A DNA stretch of 64,000 bases. Source: Pseudeuparius sepicola (Eukaryota > Arthropoda > Insecta > Coleoptera > Anthribidae). Each line of letters starts with the position of its first letter. The first letter of the stretch is position 1. Where the stretch lies: positions 49,041,223 through 49,105,222 of the forward strand of contig OY987303.1 of the NCBI GenBank assembly GCA_963920635.1, in the 5' to 3' direction. Under the pieces are notes generated by a model that ran no database searches, was not told the DNA's origin, and worked only from the letters and a program-made list of their open reading frames with translations. This document shows positions 33,461 through 44,559 of this stretch, one piece after another. Made by a program: the position numbers and the translations under genes.

Positions 33461-33512
33461 TTTGGCTCCGAAAAACACAATGCTATAACTATTTGTATGT
33501 ATTGTCATATTA

Positions 33513-34614
33513 TTATGGAGCGAAAACCTTACCCTCAAGGTATTTTTTTAGCACATCAATCTTTTCAGATTCAATTTTTAATTTCTCGTTTCTAAGTCTA
33601 AGTTTCTCTAAATATCTTTCATCCCTTTTATTTGCCTCCTCTTCTCTTATTCTTTCTTCAGTCATAAAATGCCTTTTTTGCTTTAAAATAATCTATTTTC
33701 GCTGATGTAAGTTCATCATCGTTCCTTCTTCTTTTCGCTATCTTTAGTTTCTTTATATTTATAGTTTTATTAGAGTTCGCAGCACTAGATGTGGTAGCTA
33801 CATTTCTAGTCGTAGATGGAGACAAGACAAGAACATTTTCCATCTCTCTATCGCTATTTTTACCGTCATCGCTTGTTACTGGTAACAATGTGTGCCTAGG
33901 CTGGTGTCGATACAGTATTCGGCTTTCATACTTGGTTTAGGGCCCAAAATATCGTCAATTTCATCATAAAACTGAAACCTCATGCTGCCTTTACCTGTTT
34001 CTTTCATATTATCCTTTATATTTTTGTAACTGCGAACTAGGTTGCGCCATTTCGTATGGCATTCTTTTGGTGTAACCTAAAAAAATGTGGAATGTTATAC
34101 TTAGTTCCACCAGATTATTATTAATAGTACGTACATCTGTATTTAAGGCTTGCAAATCTTCAGCGATATGGTCCCACACTTTTCTTCTTTTTTGGGTGGT
34201 TCATATTTTCATAGTGATCCTTTACTGCACTTATTAAGGCCAATAAATGGTTATACATCCACATTCTTGATAGCATGTTTCCGCTAAAGTTTTCTGATAC
34301 TGCTATACACCATCATCATAGGTGTTTTGGTTTTGGTTCATATCTTTTGTAGTTGATGCTTGATTTACGTTATTTTCTTTATTACATACCTTGGTTACTA
34401 CCTCAAGATTTGCTTGTTTCAACACTTTTGCATGCCTTAATAGTTTTGTAGCAAATTGCATATCTAAAAATATATACATTTTATATAAAACCTTTTCCTT
34501 CTTAGCAAAAATCTCACCTGTGTCTATTCTTTTACTGTCTTCTTCGCTAACACATAGTTGAAACGTCTACCCTGTTTCACCATCGTTGAAAAATATTTTT
34601 ACCGATTGTTCCAT
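33513..34614 (-). pseudogene. Myb/SANT-like DNA-binding protein (Harbinger-partner type), intron-containing, broken
   Basis: From ATG at 34612-34614 the - strand reads MEQSVKIFFNDGET, then SEEDSKRIDT. A GT..AG intron (about 34467-34530) follows, then MQFATKLLRHAKVLKQANLE. Next come NHLLALISAVKDHYE and RRKVWDHIAEDLQALNTDV, a second GT..AG intron (about 34080-34140), VTPKECHTKWRNLVRSYKNI and GKGSMRFQFYDEIDDILG. This is the trihelix Myb/SANT-like domain of MSANTD/NAIF1-type proteins, which in PIF/Harbinger elements are the second ORF. A basic segment and a coiled-coil tail (REEEANKRDERYLEKL..) end at 33513. Two frameshifts (about 33664 and 33890) and an in-frame stop after GETG show decay. No Harbinger nuclease is visible nearby. 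Confidence 0.75.
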
Positions 34615-35029
34615 AATAATATTAAATCACCAAAATATTCAGATTTTACGTAGGTACTCGTTTAGCGCAAATTCTTAAATTTTTTCAATATTTTTCAACA
34701 GTCAAAACCCAAGGTTGTCAAAACGTCAAAACCAACATAAATCAAACATAAAAATCGATTTGAACATAAACTGATCCACCTATAAAGTAGGTGCACGAGG
34801 GAAGGGGGGGAGTTAAAAATCACTTCATAATCAACTGAACATTTGTAAAAGAATCACTTGATATCAGCTGAAGTGTTTTCGAAGTGATTCAGAATCGATT
34901 TGAGATCACTTAAAACTGTAAAAGGAGGACGGCTATAGTGTTGGTCCAGTCCCGACTGACAGCACAGTTGACCAATTGGCAAATAAAAAAGGTGGCGTGT
35001 TAAAAGTGACAATTAACGGCACGATAAAC

Positions 35030-35320
35030 AACCCTCCAACGAATCGACAAGATTATTTTGAAGCTTAAACCTAGTTATTACGCCGGTTCTGTTCTCGCCC
35101 GAAATCTGGCGTTGATTGCGAAATTTGCACGCCCCGAGGAATACTGATTAATTGCCGGAGTGATTCTGCCGCGTATGTGACGCATAAGATGCTAAATAAT
35201 GTATGGTGGATGCACGAGCTGCTGTTGTTGATCGTAAATAATCGATCTTCCCCTATACTGTCAGATTGCGCAACCTTAAACCAGGAATGCTTAAATAGGT
35301 TTACCGACCACAAAAATAAA
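35030..35320. other. Complex-sequence island, possible conserved non-coding element
   Basis: Balanced composition with retained CpG, TGATTAATTGCCGGAGTGAT, and GATCGTAAATAATCGATC with AT-rich homeodomain-like cores. No repeat partner in the window. The 92-codon frame across it has no domain. Confidence 0.4.
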
Positions 35321-35880
35321 GAAAAATAAACTGCTCTGGAGTGTTCCAAAGTTGGTAGATGAGGTCGAATCCGAAGTATCTGAAATGCTCAGTTTTTCTC
35401 TTTCCCGCCCTCTGATATAGCAGCCTTTTTGCTTTTGTTTTGGTGAGTGGAATCGGCGCACGTCAATGAGAGGTTCGTCAAAAAATAAAATTTGAGGCTA
35501 CAATTTTAGCGTTATTTCGACGATGATTTTGAATAGTTAAGGGAGGATTAAACTCCAAAAAGTGTCAATAAGTTGGTGTCTTATAATAATAATAATTATC
35601 AGCCTCACAATACTTCAAACTAGGAGTAGTGCCCCAGTATAACAACTAAATGCTTGTGCGGGGGAGACTCTTGCAATTTTGCAAAAATATTGCTAAAAGC
35701 AAATAATCTTTCTGTAGGTAATTATAATTTCTGTAAAACTTTAATGAAAGAAATAATTAATGCGTATGCGGCTATAATATACATTTTTCTAAAATGAAAA
35801 ATAAATATAAGCAGTTAACAGAAAACGAATGTGTTTCGGCATTTGACATTTTTTTCTTCTTTTTTTTTCTTTATTTTCAG
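35321..35880. other. Intronic AT-rich stretch, no gene seen
   Basis: No coding signal; a short ATA/TAATAA microsatellite lies near 35585-35600. Confidence 0.5.
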
Positions 35881-35882
35881 TG

Positions 35883-37085
35883 TACAGGGTAGCTCATTAT
35901 AAATTATTGACACCCCCTTAACATGTTAGTTTTTAAGGGTAGAAAAAAGTTTTTTTTACAGAAGTTTTAGATACTAATACAAAGTTTTTTCTGACCTTAT
36001 ACAGTGTGTTCTAGAAAGCCGTGTCAGACATAACTTATGTTTTTTTTTAATGGAATACCTTGCATATTTTTGGATTATTGATTTCTGCGCATTTTTCTGA
36101 TTCCAACGAAGTATATATGCTATAATGTTCGCTCCAACCGTTCGTTCAGAACTGAGCCTTTTTTGTGAGGGATTACTCCTTGGGTCATAGGTTGTCATGG
36201 AAGATAAATGCCAAATTATAGTAATAATTATTGACAGTTTGCAAGTATATTCACGTTCTGGAAAACAAAACGGGCCATTTTAAGATTTCAGGGAAAAATG
36301 AAGAAGGGGTTTGTTGGAGTAGCATAAAAGGGGTGGTTCACGTAATTAAAGGGTATTTTTTAACTCAAAAGGCTGTGGGCGCCATCTGAATAGGCACAGA
36401 AGAAACTGAAAGATATATTTTAAATTGCATCATACTTGACTTCGCACTATTTTATGTGCTAATTTGTAATAAGATAAAAATTGAAAACATACAAAAACGA
36501 AAATCAAAGTTATTTTCGGAACTGACATTCTAACCAAAATAAAAGATAGGTTCTCTTTGACCCAAATAGATATACATATTACCATGTATATTACATATCC
36601 ATGGTAAAATAAAGGCAGGAAATGGATGAAATAGGCAAAAATAGCAAACATTTGAAGAAAAGGGCAAAAAAGGCAAAAAAGGCAATTTGCCTAAAATCGA
36701 ATATTCACAACTTAACATTTTAGAATATTATATTAAGTTGAACGTCATATTCGATTTTCTCTGAAAATGTTACACAAGTTTTGGTTTTAGAACAATGAAT
36801 TTATTTTTAAAATTACCAAGAGGATCAGGTTTATCACGTTATCTGGGACACCCTGTAGAAAGCTACAGACGTTACGGACGATTATCCCTGTAACTTAAGG
36901 TAAAAAGGTGGTTCAAAAATTAAACTTGCAATAACTTTTTTGTTTGAAATTCAACTGCGTTTTTCTTGGTGTCATTCAATTCCTTCGAAAAACTAGGTAC
37001 ACAAGTTTAGGTTTTAAACCATCAATTTATCTTAAAAATTGTGTTAACTGGTACATCCTGTACACTGTACATCCTGTATACTTAG
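35883..37085. repeat. Patchwork of mariner-type MITE ends
   Basis: CAGGGTAGCTCATTATAAAT (35885) looks like a left terminus. TTATCTGGGACACCCTGTA (36842-36860) and ACTGGTACATCCTGTA look like right termini. The about 130 bp before each of the last two resemble each other (CACAAGTTT.GGTTTTA.AAC.AT.AATTTAT), so they are direct repeats of one family's right end. A low-complexity GGCAAAAA run lies near 36660. Confidence 0.5.
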
Positions 37086-37914
37086 GAACAAAATTTTAAT
37101 TAGGAACTTTGAAGGAAAACTTACGGCCATTTCGAAGTTTCCTATAACAAAAAGGCTAAATTTTTTCTTTCGCTTAGCCATTTTGGCGACGCGCCATCTA
37201 AAAGCAGAAATAATCGGGTATCGAACCCGGTCGAAGCGAGAGCAGTCGGCTGCAGACGGGCTTTGTTCCATTTTATTTGGGCCGAAATAGCAATAAGTAC
37301 TTTTCTATGCAATCATTAGTGAGCGATAATAAACACTTTGCCTGTCGCGCAAGGATAATGGCACGAATAAAACGCAAATTAAAATGAAATTCCATTAGGC
37401 TAATGCACCTATAAAATATGACACTTTATTACAAACGAACGCGACACATGGAATTGATGACAATTCATGCATTTTCGAATCGGTCTGGTCCCTGATATCC
37501 GAGAGAGATAATACAATTTTGGCCTCTGACAATGATGTTCCCGATATTCCACAAATAGAATAATAGAAAATATTTTATTGAAAACGAATACTTTTTGTCT
37601 GGTTTGGTAATAGGGTACATTTTGTATATAAGAATATATTTTCTCCACGACCCTTCGTGAATGTAAGTATTCTAAAATCATTTTTAATAATAGAACCTGA
37701 AATTATCACTCTAGAGCGATATAATTTATTTATTCTTAAATACTTGCTTCTCGAGTGTTTTGCATGTATTTCCAGGATCTTAATATAATTTTTGTAATCT
37801 ATTTCACATAAATAAACAATATAATAATAGGAATACTAATATTTCGTACTAATAATAATAAATCATTGCATTATTTTATATATTTTCATTCCATAACAAG
37901 ACAATGAATGAATA

Positions 37915-39774
37915 CCGTAAAACGGGGTTACTTTGGCAGGTTTTGACTTATTTTGGCTTTCTAACTCACAAACCGCTTGAAAAAGTAAAATTTTTAAATT
38001 GCACCATGCCTTGTGACTAGTTCACAATTAATCGCCCAATATAATGGTTCAGTTTGTCTACGCATGTCAGAAAAAAAAAATTTTTTGTGGGGTGCCAAAG
38101 TAGGCAAATATTTGGGGTTACTTTGGCAGCATATTGAAATTGCATTTGCGCTAATGTAGGCGCGGTCTAAAGCCTTCTTTGGCACAAAAAATGATAAATT
38201 TTTTAACCAGCTTCGAGTTTAATTTAAAAATATTTCTGATTTATCTGAGTTATTGAAATTACGAAGCAAATTTCTTAATAATGCATTTATTAAAGTAAAC
38301 TAAATCACAAAATTATTGCACAAACCTGTAATTAGACATAAGAAATAAAAAAACTGAACATTAACTACAGTTTGTTCAGCGAATATCCAACGCTACGTCA
38401 CAACTACCGTCCTTGTCTAACAGCGCACGTTTTAACCTCCCACCACAACGAATGTATGCGCGTGACAAAGAGGGAAGCTGTGGGCAAAGCCCTGTAGCTC
38501 TAAATCCTGATTTTAAATTTGTGCTCACATTTTCACTTATTTGAATCCACAATCGGTTTAAAAGTTTTGGAAAATATTCCTTTGGAATGGCAACACTTGA
38601 TTTGGTTTCGCTGCGCCACTTGTCAAGAATTTGACGCCACTTCTTTTTCATCGGGGCGAACACTGCAACATCTAATGGCTGCATAATGTGTGTGCTATTT
38701 GGGGGCAATGCAGTCATGTAGACGTTATTTTCCTCACAAGCTTCGATTACAGCAGGGGAAAAATGGGAAGCTAGATTATCCCCAACGATAACTTTCTTGC
38801 CAGGATTGTTTATTTCTTTAATTTTAGGTAACAAAATTTCGAAAAACCACTTTTCAAATTGGTCCATGTCGAACCAACCACTAGGGGTGTTGCTGTAGAC
38901 AGTGCCAGCAGGACCTCCTTGTGTCCAGCCGGTGTATAAATTAGCAGGTTTGTACACCACCATAGGGGGCAATAAATCTCCTGCAGCGTTTCCACATGCC
39001 ATAATACTAATAGAGGCTTTGGAGTGTTGTTGAACTCTTTCTATGCGTTTGGTGCCCCTTGGAACCACGACTTTTTTGGCACCAGGATCGTCTTGAACGT
39101 TAGTCTCATCGTAGTTGAAAACTAAACTAGGATCAATATCTTGCAAAACATCTTTAATATTATCAAAAAATTCCTGAATTTGGTGTGGTCCAACCGCTGC
39201 ACGAGTTCGCTTTATGTTCGCTGCCAAACGGACACTCAGGTTGTTCCGGATAATGAAGTGTTCCAAGAAATCGTACCCAGGAACATTCTCCTTAAATTCC
39301 TTAACATTACGACCTTTCTTCTCTAAATATTTGTGGAGCAATTGGCGAATATCGACTTTTGTGAATGGAAACCCCCAGTCGCTCACTGTTAATAAGGTCT
39401 TCGTTAGTAATCGTTCTTCATCAGGTGTTAAAACTGTTGGGTGACCTGGCGGACGGTTATGTTGACCCTTCAACTTATTTTGAAGGGTACCACGCGAGAT
39501 TTTGAATCTTTTGCTTGCTGCTGCCTGACTCATGCCGCCTCTAATGGCTTCCAACGCTCTTTCAAGGTCAGCATCACTAAAGTTCCTGTAAGTTCGGGCT
39601 CCAAGTGTTTTTTTGTAATGTCTAGGCATTTTGTATTACTTTAGACCTGTAACAATAGAGAACCACTGAAAAAAACGCAAAATAAAAAAACGGTGTGGGA
39701 ATAACAATAATATTAGGTAAATAAGACAAACTGCCAAAGTAGGTCGAAGGTGCCAAAGTAACCCCGTTTTACGG
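37915..39774 (-). mobile_element. Complete pogo-type DNA transposon, 1,860 bp
   Basis: Perfect 24-bp terminal inverted repeats begin CCGTAAAACGGGGTTACTTT at 37915 and end at 39774, flanked by TA (37913-37914, 39775-39776). Copies of the TIR-internal word TACTTTGGCA recur subterminally at about 38093, 38115 and 39731, probably transposase-binding sites. One intact transposase frame of 417 codons fills the centre on the - strand. Intact TIRs, TSD and ORF together suggest a recent insertion and possibly an active copy. Confidence 0.93.
38376..39629 (-). CDS. pogo/Tigger-type transposase, intact (417 aa)
   Basis: The protein starts at ATG 39627-39629 (MPRHYKKTLGARTYRNFSDA). Residues ~15-55 form a psq/CENP-B-type helix-turn-helix (LERALEAIRGGMSQAAASKR, FKISRGTLQNKL), followed by a CENP-B-like second domain. 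The DDE_1 core has VFNYDETNV (first Asp, ~res 170), VIVGDNLASH (second Asp, ~res 283) and HIMQPLDVAVFAPMKKKW (third Asp, ~res 320). The last two Asp are 35 residues apart, in the pogo/Tigger range. Such enzymes cut and paste at TA. The TIRs lie 145 bp upstream of the start and ~460 bp downstream of the stop. No frameshift or stop was found. A domesticated host gene is unlikely because the TIRs are perfect. Confidence 0.93.
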   Translation of the reverse strand: MPRHYKKTLGARTYRNFSDADLERALEAIRGGMSQAAASKRFKISRGTLQNKLKGQHNRPPGHPTVLTPDEERLLTKTLLTVSDWGFPFTKVDIRQLLHKYLEKKGRNVKEFKENVPGYDFLEHFIIRNNLSVRLAANIKRTRAAVGPHQIQEFFDNIKDVLQDIDPSLVFNYDETNVQDDPGAKKVVVPRGTKRIERVQQHSKASISIMACGNAAGDLLPPMVVYKPANLYTGWTQGGPAGTVYSNTPSGWFDMDQFEKWFFEILLPKIKEINNPGKKVIVGDNLASHFSPAVIEACEENNVYMTALPPNSTHIMQPLDVAVFAPMKKKWRQILDKWRSETKSSVAIPKEYFPKLLNRLWIQISENVSTNLKSGFRATGLCPQLPSLSRAYIRCGGRLKRALLDKDGSCDVALDIR

Positions 39775-39969
39775 TATACGCTAATCGAACTAAACACAGC
39801 ATAGAGTGCATGGATTTCAAGACTGTCAACCTCGCTGTCAACAATAGCGGCGCGGGGGTGCGCGTCATAATAAGTATTTTCGAACGTGTTGTAAGTTAAA
39901 TAAAATAAGCGAAAAATCGAGTGATTTTGATATGGAATTTGGTCGTGGAGAAAATACAGTCTGTTACTC

Positions 39970-40065
39970 GGTTAGAATGAAAAAATTCGATACTCTTGGT
40001 TCCTCACGCTCGCTAACGCTCGCGTTCGGAATCTTCCACTCGTATCGAATTTTTTCATTCTAACC
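39970..40065. repeat. Perfect 24-bp inverted repeat with CpG-rich spacer
   Basis: GGTTAGAATGAAAAAATTCG... (39970-39993) and its exact inverse (40042-40065) enclose 48 bases that contain the tandem-like GCTCGCTAACGCTCGCG. Outside the stem the pairing continues imperfectly (TCTGT on the left, ACAGA on the right). Possible transposon end or cruciform. No coding sequence. Confidence 0.8.
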
Positions 40066-41160
40066 TCATTACAGAATCTACTATAATATATTCTAAGGTT
40101 ATTTGTGCACCTTCTCCGGTAAAACAATTTTAAAATATTGGTATAAGTTCTCTGATGTCATGAAAAGACAGTAATAAAATGTAGGTGGAGATCCAGTATT
40201 ATTTCCCTGTTTTTCATTGTAAATATTGGCCAACTTAATATTTTTATTATACAGGATGATTCAATGGGAATGGAATATCCCGAAACTGGAGAGAGGGACG
40301 ATCAAAACATGACGACTGAGACCAATAAATATGCCTTATACAAATGTTTGTTTTGTTTAATCTGGTTTTCCACTAAACGCACAAAACAAACACAACAGAA
40401 ACTTATGTCGAAAAAGAAAAAAAATGCAATTTTTTTTGCGACAGTTGCCGTTTTGTTTTTGGTGTCCCGTTGTGAAGCGGTGGCCAAAATTTCGGGATTT
40501 ACAAAGTCAAAAGAATGTGACAGATCCAAGGAATGTTTACAAAGTGCCGTAGCGTCACAATTGTTGGTTCTAACATCATTCTGGTGTCTATACAAACGAT
40601 TATGTAAATATTGTTTCGTCTGACCGATGATTTTATTGAAATGATTCATATAAGAAACCAACCTAATAGCATTAATTTTAGAACTGATACCAATCATTTA
40701 TCTAAAATTTATAGCAATTTATTCTAAACTCAAATACATTTTCATATTTTTATTTATATAACAATAATAAGAAAGAAATAATATTTAAATTATTAATTTT
40801 TTTACCTAGTATATAATATGTAAATTTTAGAGTATTATTATTATTGTTTTGGTGGTGCCAAGACTCTTCTTTTGCCTTTCAAACTACGCTTTTTTGTACC
40901 ACGTTATAAGTTTTTTACTCGCTTGTACTGCTAATTCCACACTCCTTGTCCACCCGCCGTAAAAATAACATCTAAAAAAATATTTCTTTGAAAATTGTAA
41001 AAATTTCAACCGTCATGAACACAAATTTGTTGTAAGTATTTATTTAGTTTAATATTGTTAAAACTAAAAAAATTACCAATTTTTCAACTTTCGTGACATA
41101 ACCAATTGTTTTAGGACTTTTAACTTGTGAAGTTTGTTTGACGTTTTTTTAAATTGTGTT
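40066..41160. other. Intronic stretch, no gene seen
   Basis: Overlapping frames at 40264-40697 on both strands carry no domain. ATACAGGATGATTCAATGGG at 40250 resembles a mariner-type left end, but no partner was found. Confidence 0.45.
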
Positions 41161-41168
41161 GATTTTAT

Positions 41169-41210
41169 CTGAAGATGGCGTTTTAAATGTGTAAATGTCG
41201 AAACGTACGT
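41169..41210 (+). ncRNA. Hammerhead-ribozyme-like motif of Penelope type (remnant)
   Basis: CTGAAGA (41169-41175) fits hammerhead box CUGANGA and GAAAC (41200-41204) fits box II. Between them TGGC...GTC can form a short stem II. The same arrangement, with a better stem (TGGCT/AGCCA) but AAAAC for box II, occurs on the - strand at 45044-45017, ~300 bp after a Penelope coding end. PLEs are known to carry hammerhead motifs in their terminal repeats. There is an extra T before the stem and the flanking stems were not resolved, so activity is doubtful. Confidence 0.3.
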
Positions 41211-41825
41211 AATAAATAAAATAATGGACAAAAAAAATCACAACAAAAAACATAATTTGTTTTATTAAAAATATTGGTCGAATACCCAGGAAATAACTAA
41301 CCATTGTAATTTTAAATGACCAGTAAACATTATTACTAAATGTTTTTAAAAAGGTTTTTTTATTTTTCTTTTACTTTGTGCTTTTTAGTACCTACCTATT
41401 TAATTCCCATTATCAGGAGGGTGATAAAGAAAGTTAGTCCGCCATCTTGGGACATCCTTTATATTGGATTTAACTTAAATTATCATTTTCCACCCGTCAA
41501 ACCCTTTCATTTAATACCCATGTCGAGGAGGTTGTGCAGAAATAGGTAATCCGCCATCTTGGAGTGGCGGCCATTTTGAAAAAGTCACAATACTGAGTAT
41601 ACTAGATTGCATTGTCACCAGAACCAAAACTGTGTGCAGCTGAATCGGTTGTGTAGAAGTGGTTTAAAATGCAGTTGCAATATTTCAATACATACTCACT
41701 TACTAACAGAATAAGTCAAATAAAAGCTTGTAAAATGGTCTCATGCAACTTTCTATAAAAAATAATGATAAAATAGCAAAAGGTGTGATACAAATAGCAT
41801 AGGTAGTATAATTATAATTATATGG

Positions 41826-42140
41826 GGTGTCCCAAATAAAGTCCAGTTATGTCCTTATATTTTGAGATAAAAAGACCAGCTCAAAACCAGGATGATGCAG
41901 TTTTTTCTGGGGAATCCGAATCTAGCTTCAGAATTGATATAAAAGTTAAGGACAAAAATACAGGGTGTCTATTTAAGAAGGGCCACTTGAAAGAAAAATA
42001 TGCTTTTTTTGATGAGCGAACTTTGCGTAAAAACACACTTGAGATCCATGGCCTACTTTCCGAGATATTTCTCAAAATCCCGAAAATCGCCGAAATTTCT
42101 TCGGCATGTAACTTTTTTGTTTCAAGAGTTACCTAAAAAA
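41826..42140. repeat. Mariner-type MITE left-end fragment
   Basis: GGTGTCCCAAATAAAGTCCA near 41826 and an internal ACAGGGTGTCTATTTAAG (41960) are typical arthropod mariner/MITE termini. No right end with TA was identified. The 95-codon frame across it has no domain. Confidence 0.4.
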
Positions 42141-42289
42141 TTCCTTTATGAAATTTGTGGGCAAAACTGATTTTTTTTTGAGGGATTTGTTTGGCAAAAA
42201 TTGTTATTTGTAAAACAGGCTTTAATAAATGGAGTATTGGGTGTAGGCGTTTGTAAGCCCGCCGTGGTTTCAGCACCGCCCCAACTGGG

Positions 42290-44036
42290 CACTCCTTGTT
42301 TTAGGAAGGATGAAAATACGTTCTACTCGAACAAATAAAAAAAATACGTAAATAAACAATCGATTTGAATTTGTACAGCCGCAGCGCTGTTAGCTTTACC
42401 CGAGGTTCTCCCGGATTCGCCTTACCTTACTTTGAAATTTAAATAACCTAAATTCACCTGACCTCTTAAGCCCTAGATAAAGGCGTAAACCCCGTTTTGA
42501 TAGTTCGTTCTTTTAGCGCGCAGTGCAGAACCCGAAACAACAGTTTATTTTCAATTAAAAGCTCACCCAATGTCCGAGTCAATGTCCTTCCATATTGTGC
42601 AACGGCTGCTTAGGGGTAGTCGACTTACTGTATGCACTCACCATCCATGCATCAACAACTTTGGTTCAGTTGATTCCCTGGCTTGCATGTTCACTAATCG
42701 TGTCGCTCCCTCGTCGTACACAGCACTCCGAGGCTCTTGGCGTCAAGTAACGGTGGCCTGGTCGGTCTGCTATGGCAACACCTCTTGATTTCCTGTATCC
42801 GGGGCACAGGGCGTCCCCAACTTCTCCACAATTTTCCTTCTCCTGCCTCGGGCGATGCTCGAGGCTTCTCACTACACTGCAGCTTCCCTTTTTCTTCGCC
42901 TTTTTAGTCTCAAAAACCACGGGACCCGCGAAAGCGAGCTGCTGCACGTGTGCCGTTACTCCATTACTGTCCTCCCCTCTTGGCTCTCCCGCGCAAGTCA
43001 CGACGCGCGGCGATGTTGACCAACCCGCAATCTGAAGTAGGTACAGGTATTACCATATTTGGCCACTTGCACGCTTAACTCTGTGAACATCCCCTATCGC
43101 CTAAATTAAATCAAAGGTTTCCCAGTGCGTTCACCTGAACTTCAACATCAGCACTACCCATACATCTGATTGAAATACTGTCGCTTAGAAATAACAATAC
43201 AACTAATAACTAATTAAATGGGAAAGTTAGGGCCTGGCACACCAGACTTCCAATCCAATGGATTTTTGTATTTGGGGATACATGAAGGCGATTGTGTACG
43301 AACAGGAAATCGACAACGAGCAGCAGCTACGTGAACGAATTGAAGGTGCAGCTGATCAAATCCGAAATAATCATGGACTTTTTACACGTATCCGGACTTC
43401 TTTAATTAACCGAGTGATTTTATGCATCGACGTTAACGGCGGCCTCTTTGAACAGCTACTGTAGTGCTTTGCATATGTGTGCTATGCAGTTGTGTTTTTT
43501 GGTTACCCTTCGGGGTTTTCCTGGGGGAGGGGATCCACCTCGTCGTGGTCGCCAGGCTGAGTTCCTTGCTTCAAACAAAAGGAATGACTGAGGGGAACCA
43601 GGAGGTTCCCAACAGATTTAGAAAATGTGAATGTTGTGTTGTGTAGGCTGTGTGACTTTTAATGTAAAACAGCAAGAAAACAGAAAGTGGTGCAATATTC
43701 AATCCTGGAAACGACAGTCAGGTAGGTGTTTCAAAAGCATTCTACATGTTCCGTAGAAAGTAATCGTTTCCAACAGGAAATCGAAATTTCGTGGAGAATC
43801 CTCGGATAAATTGATAGACGTGGCAACGCCGCGCTATTTCTCTACCTGTCACTACCATTGACATAGGGGACATTTTAAGACACGTCACGGCGGGCGTCCA
43901 TAGGAGGCGTTTTTGAGGGGTTTTAAACAATTTGAAAAAAATTTTTGGGTTTAAGACAAATGTTTTTTTTGGCAAGTCAATTTTTTCTTTATCTACCATA
44001 AAATTTTTTGTACTAAGTTATAGTTTACTCTGTATA
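42290..44036 (-). mobile_element. TIR element with GC-rich cargo, copy B (inverted relative to 21952-23239)
   Basis: On the - strand from 44036 the sequence repeats copy A: the AACTATAACTTAGTAC... end, GGTAGATAAAGAAAAAAT, the GCGCGGCGTTGCCACGTCTA block, and the GC-rich cargo (42570-43035) followed by CTAGGGCTTAAGAGGTCAGG. It carries about 550 extra bases (about 43190-43795) absent from copy A, and these include a mariner-type transposase end. The far end fades near 42290 and its TIR was not found. Confidence 0.6.
43220..43464 (+). pseudogene. Mariner-type transposase C-terminal fragment
   Basis: The + strand frame 43258-43464 reads MDFCIWGYMKAIVYEQEIDN, then EGAADQIRN, and ends DVNGGLFEQLL. 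These match the region after the third catalytic Asp of the DD41D-type enzyme at 17172 (DFFVWGFLKEQVY ... GSHFEQLL). Just upstream GGCCTGGCACACCAGACTTC is the out-of-frame remnant of WPARSPD. Only ~80 codons are left. It lies in the part of copy B that copy A lacks, so it may be the remains of the family's own transposase. Confidence 0.7.
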
Positions 44037-44159
44037 TTTACATTTTATGACTAAGCACATTATTATTGTCGTCCAACAGTAATATTGTTGTTGTAGTTGT
44101 GGTCGCCGGTAACTGCCGGCGTACTTTCATATACCTACTGGTAAGTCGTTTCATAAACA

Positions 44160-44279
44160 GATGGCTCTGACTGCTAACAATGTATTCTGCATTGTATTTG
44201 ATCTCCGGAAAGCGCATGGTGAGCCAAAAATGTGTCAGACGTGACAGTGAGCAGTCTTTAATAATATATCAGTCAACGC
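44160..44279. mobile_element. MITE of the 13493 family, left end missing
   Basis: From AGATGGCTCTGACTGCTAAC to ATATCAGTCAACGC it matches 54725-54847 closely, including CCGGAAAGCGCATGGTGAGC. The left TIR seen at 54665 is absent. Confidence 0.75.
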
Positions 44280-44559
44280 TAATAGTCTTTCATATATAAA
44301 TGACTTGACAGATTGTAAAACGAATTCAAATATCTGTCAGTTTTTCAATTGGACTGCTATTTTCAGTCATTTTAAAAAACAGCGAATAGCTAAAACAAAT
44401 GTGCACCTTATTTTCTGAGGTTGTTTTAACGGATAATCACATTTCCCGCAAAGACTGCTGCAGTGGGGACATGCCGCAATACCAACGTTATTATTTCTTC
44501 ACGAAAATATTCCTGGTCCTTATTATTAGAGAGCAACCACCTCGTGTATTTCTAGTAAG

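Noticed and set aside
37195..37270. B-box GGGTTCGATACCC on the - strand as a tRNA or SINE
   Set aside because: The T-arm-like stem is perfect, but no A box, acceptor stem or tail was found; too weak for a feature.
38810..39644. Several short frames on both strands over the pogo transposase
   Set aside because: They are shadows of the intact 417-codon transposase frame.
40264..40697. Overlapping 119- and 131-codon frames
   Set aside because: Mutually antisense, without domains; low-complexity lysine/asparagine runs.
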